Source of the DNA: Winogradskyella endarachnes
GTDB lineage: Bacteria > Bacteroidota > Bacteroidia > Flavobacteriales > Flavobacteriaceae
Direction of reading: 5' to 3'
Assembly (NCBI RefSeq): GCF_009741275.1
Contig: NZ_WOWS01000003.1
Span: 434,001-498,000, forward strand
DNA: 64,000 bases
Shown: positions 63,241 to 64,000 of the stretch, piece after piece
Position numbering within the stretch: the first letter of the stretch is position 1
Layout: each line of letters starts with the position of its first letter
Program-made: the position numbers and the translations under genes
The notes under the pieces: model-generated
Seen by the model: the letters and a program-made list of their open reading frames with translations, nothing else
The model's database searches: none
What the model was told of the DNA's origin: nothing

Positions 63241-64000
63241 ATGAGTAACAGCAACGAATTTGGAAATATTTCTTTTGATTTACCCAAGAATCAATCTAAC
63301 GTTATCAAGGTAATTGGTGTCGGTGGAGGTGGTAGTAATGCCATTAATCACATGTTTCAGCAAGGGATCAAAGGCGTTGATTTTGTTATCTGTAATACAG
63401 ATTCTCAGGCACTTCAAAATAGTGGAGTACCAAACAAAATTCAATTAGGTGTAAATCTAACAGAAGGTTTGGGCGCAGGCGCAAATCCAGATATAGGTGA
63501 AGAAGCAGCAGTAGAAAGTTTAGAAGACATCCGCAGAATGTTAGATACCAATACAAAAATGGTATTTATTACAGCCGGCATGGGTGGCGGAACTGGTACT
63601 GGAGCAGCACCTGTTATTGCCAAAATGGCAAAAGAATTAGATATCTTAACAGTGGGTATTGTTACTATGCCTTTTCAATTTGAAGGTAAAATGCGTAATG
63701 CTCAAGCCCAACGTGGTATAGAAAAATTACGTGCTCATGTAGATTCTTTAATAGTTATTAATAACAATAAACTTCGTGAAGTGTATGGAAATCTTGGTTT
63801 TAAAGCAGGTTTCTCTAAAGCAGATGAAGTATTATCAACGGCATCTCGCGGAATAGCAGAGGTAATTACACATCATTACACACAGAATATTGATTTACGA
63901 GACGCTAAAACCGTATTAAGTAATAGTGGGACAGCTATTATGGGTTCTGCAACAGCATCTGGTCAAACAAGAGCGCAAGAAGCTATTATGAGCGCTTTAG
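63241..64000 (+). CDS. ftsZ: Cell division protein FtsZ (3' end outside window)
   Basis: The first 253 residues of the tubulin-like GTPase are visible from ATG 63241. The N-terminus leads into KVIGVGGGGSNAIN, the T1 loop, and the tubulin signature GGGTGTGAAP is present (around residue 115). The T7-loop region lies beyond, since the window ends at position 64000. It follows ftsA by 113 bases, the expected last gene of this cluster. Confidence 0.96.
   Translation, partial: MSNSNEFGNISFDLPKNQSNVIKVIGVGGGGSNAINHMFQQGIKGVDFVICNTDSQALQNSGVPNKIQLGVNLTEGLGAGANPDIGEEAAVESLEDIRRMLDTNTKMVFITAGMGGGTGTGAAPVIAKMAKELDILTVGIVTMPFQFEGKMRNAQAQRGIEKLRAHVDSLIVINNNKLREVYGNLGFKAGFSKADEVLSTASRGIAEVITHHYTQNIDLRDAKTVLSNSGTAIMGSATASGQTRAQEAIMSAL

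Noticed and set aside
1-64000. CRISPR arrays, IS elements, prophage or integrase genes
   Set aside because: No regularly spaced direct repeats, no transposase or phage-type proteins were found on either strand.

Overview
This window looks like a chromosomal segment of a member of the Flavobacteriaceae (phylum Bacteroidota). The evidence is low GC, promoters of the TTG-N19-TAnnTTTG type rather than -35/-10 boxes, almost no Shine-Dalgarno sequences, arginine synthesis through an acyl-ornithine carbamoyltransferase, class II HMG-CoA reductase next to a GHMP kinase (mevalonate pathway), and a dcw cluster without murF. I do not assign a genus. There is no phage, IS element or CRISPR array; almost every gene is recognisable core metabolism or envelope biogenesis. 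The novelty lies in regulatory DNA and in small repeats.

Layout. 1-1674: end of gltB plus gltD (glutamate synthase). 1903-2541: a 1-Cys peroxiredoxin. 2612-11885 (minus): arginine operon, transcribed GNAT-argG-argC-proC-argD-argF'-argB-argE-like-argH, with tight ATGA overlaps at some junctions and palindromic repeats at the others. 11886-12306: a gene-poor gap with a long inverted repeat. 12307-13905: gapN-type dehydrogenase. 13973-21103 (minus): branched-chain amino-acid operon ilvD-ilvB-ilvN-ilvC-ilvA. Upstream of ilvD is a 24-codon Ile/Val/Leu-rich leader peptide and an attenuator (21281-21446), then tRNA-Phe. 21689-29460 (plus): coaX, an outer-membrane protein, a TPR protein, lptC, a small membrane protein, a CNNM/CorC-type protein and a PpiD-like chaperone. 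29564-31821 (minus): mevalonate-pathway GHMP kinase and HMG-CoA reductase. 32063-38671 (plus): DPP-IV peptidase, two POT peptide transporters and a thioredoxin-like protein, which together suggest peptide use. 38680-43177 (minus): surE-lpxB-NlpC/P60-comEC. 43429-48179: Prc protease, an orphan ABC permease, engB and an alpha/beta hydrolase.

48464-64000 (plus) is the division and cell-wall (dcw) cluster: mraZ-rsmH-ftsL-ftsI-murE-[four-helix-bundle gene]-mraY-murD-ftsW-murG-murC-ftsQ-ftsA-ftsZ (cut by the window end). It begins with three exact 10-bp-spaced TGTGG boxes (MraZ operator) and a consensus TAnnTTTG element.

Most notable observations: (1) a complete ilv leader-peptide attenuator with mutually exclusive hairpins; (2) a palindromic repeat that is translated in the same reading frame as an N-terminal insertion in both MurD and MurC; (3) a four-helix-bundle gene bordered by a 10-bp inverted repeat inside the dcw cluster; (4) two palindromic repeat families in the non-overlapping arg gene junctions; (5) a serine at the acyl-specificity position of the carbamoyltransferase.
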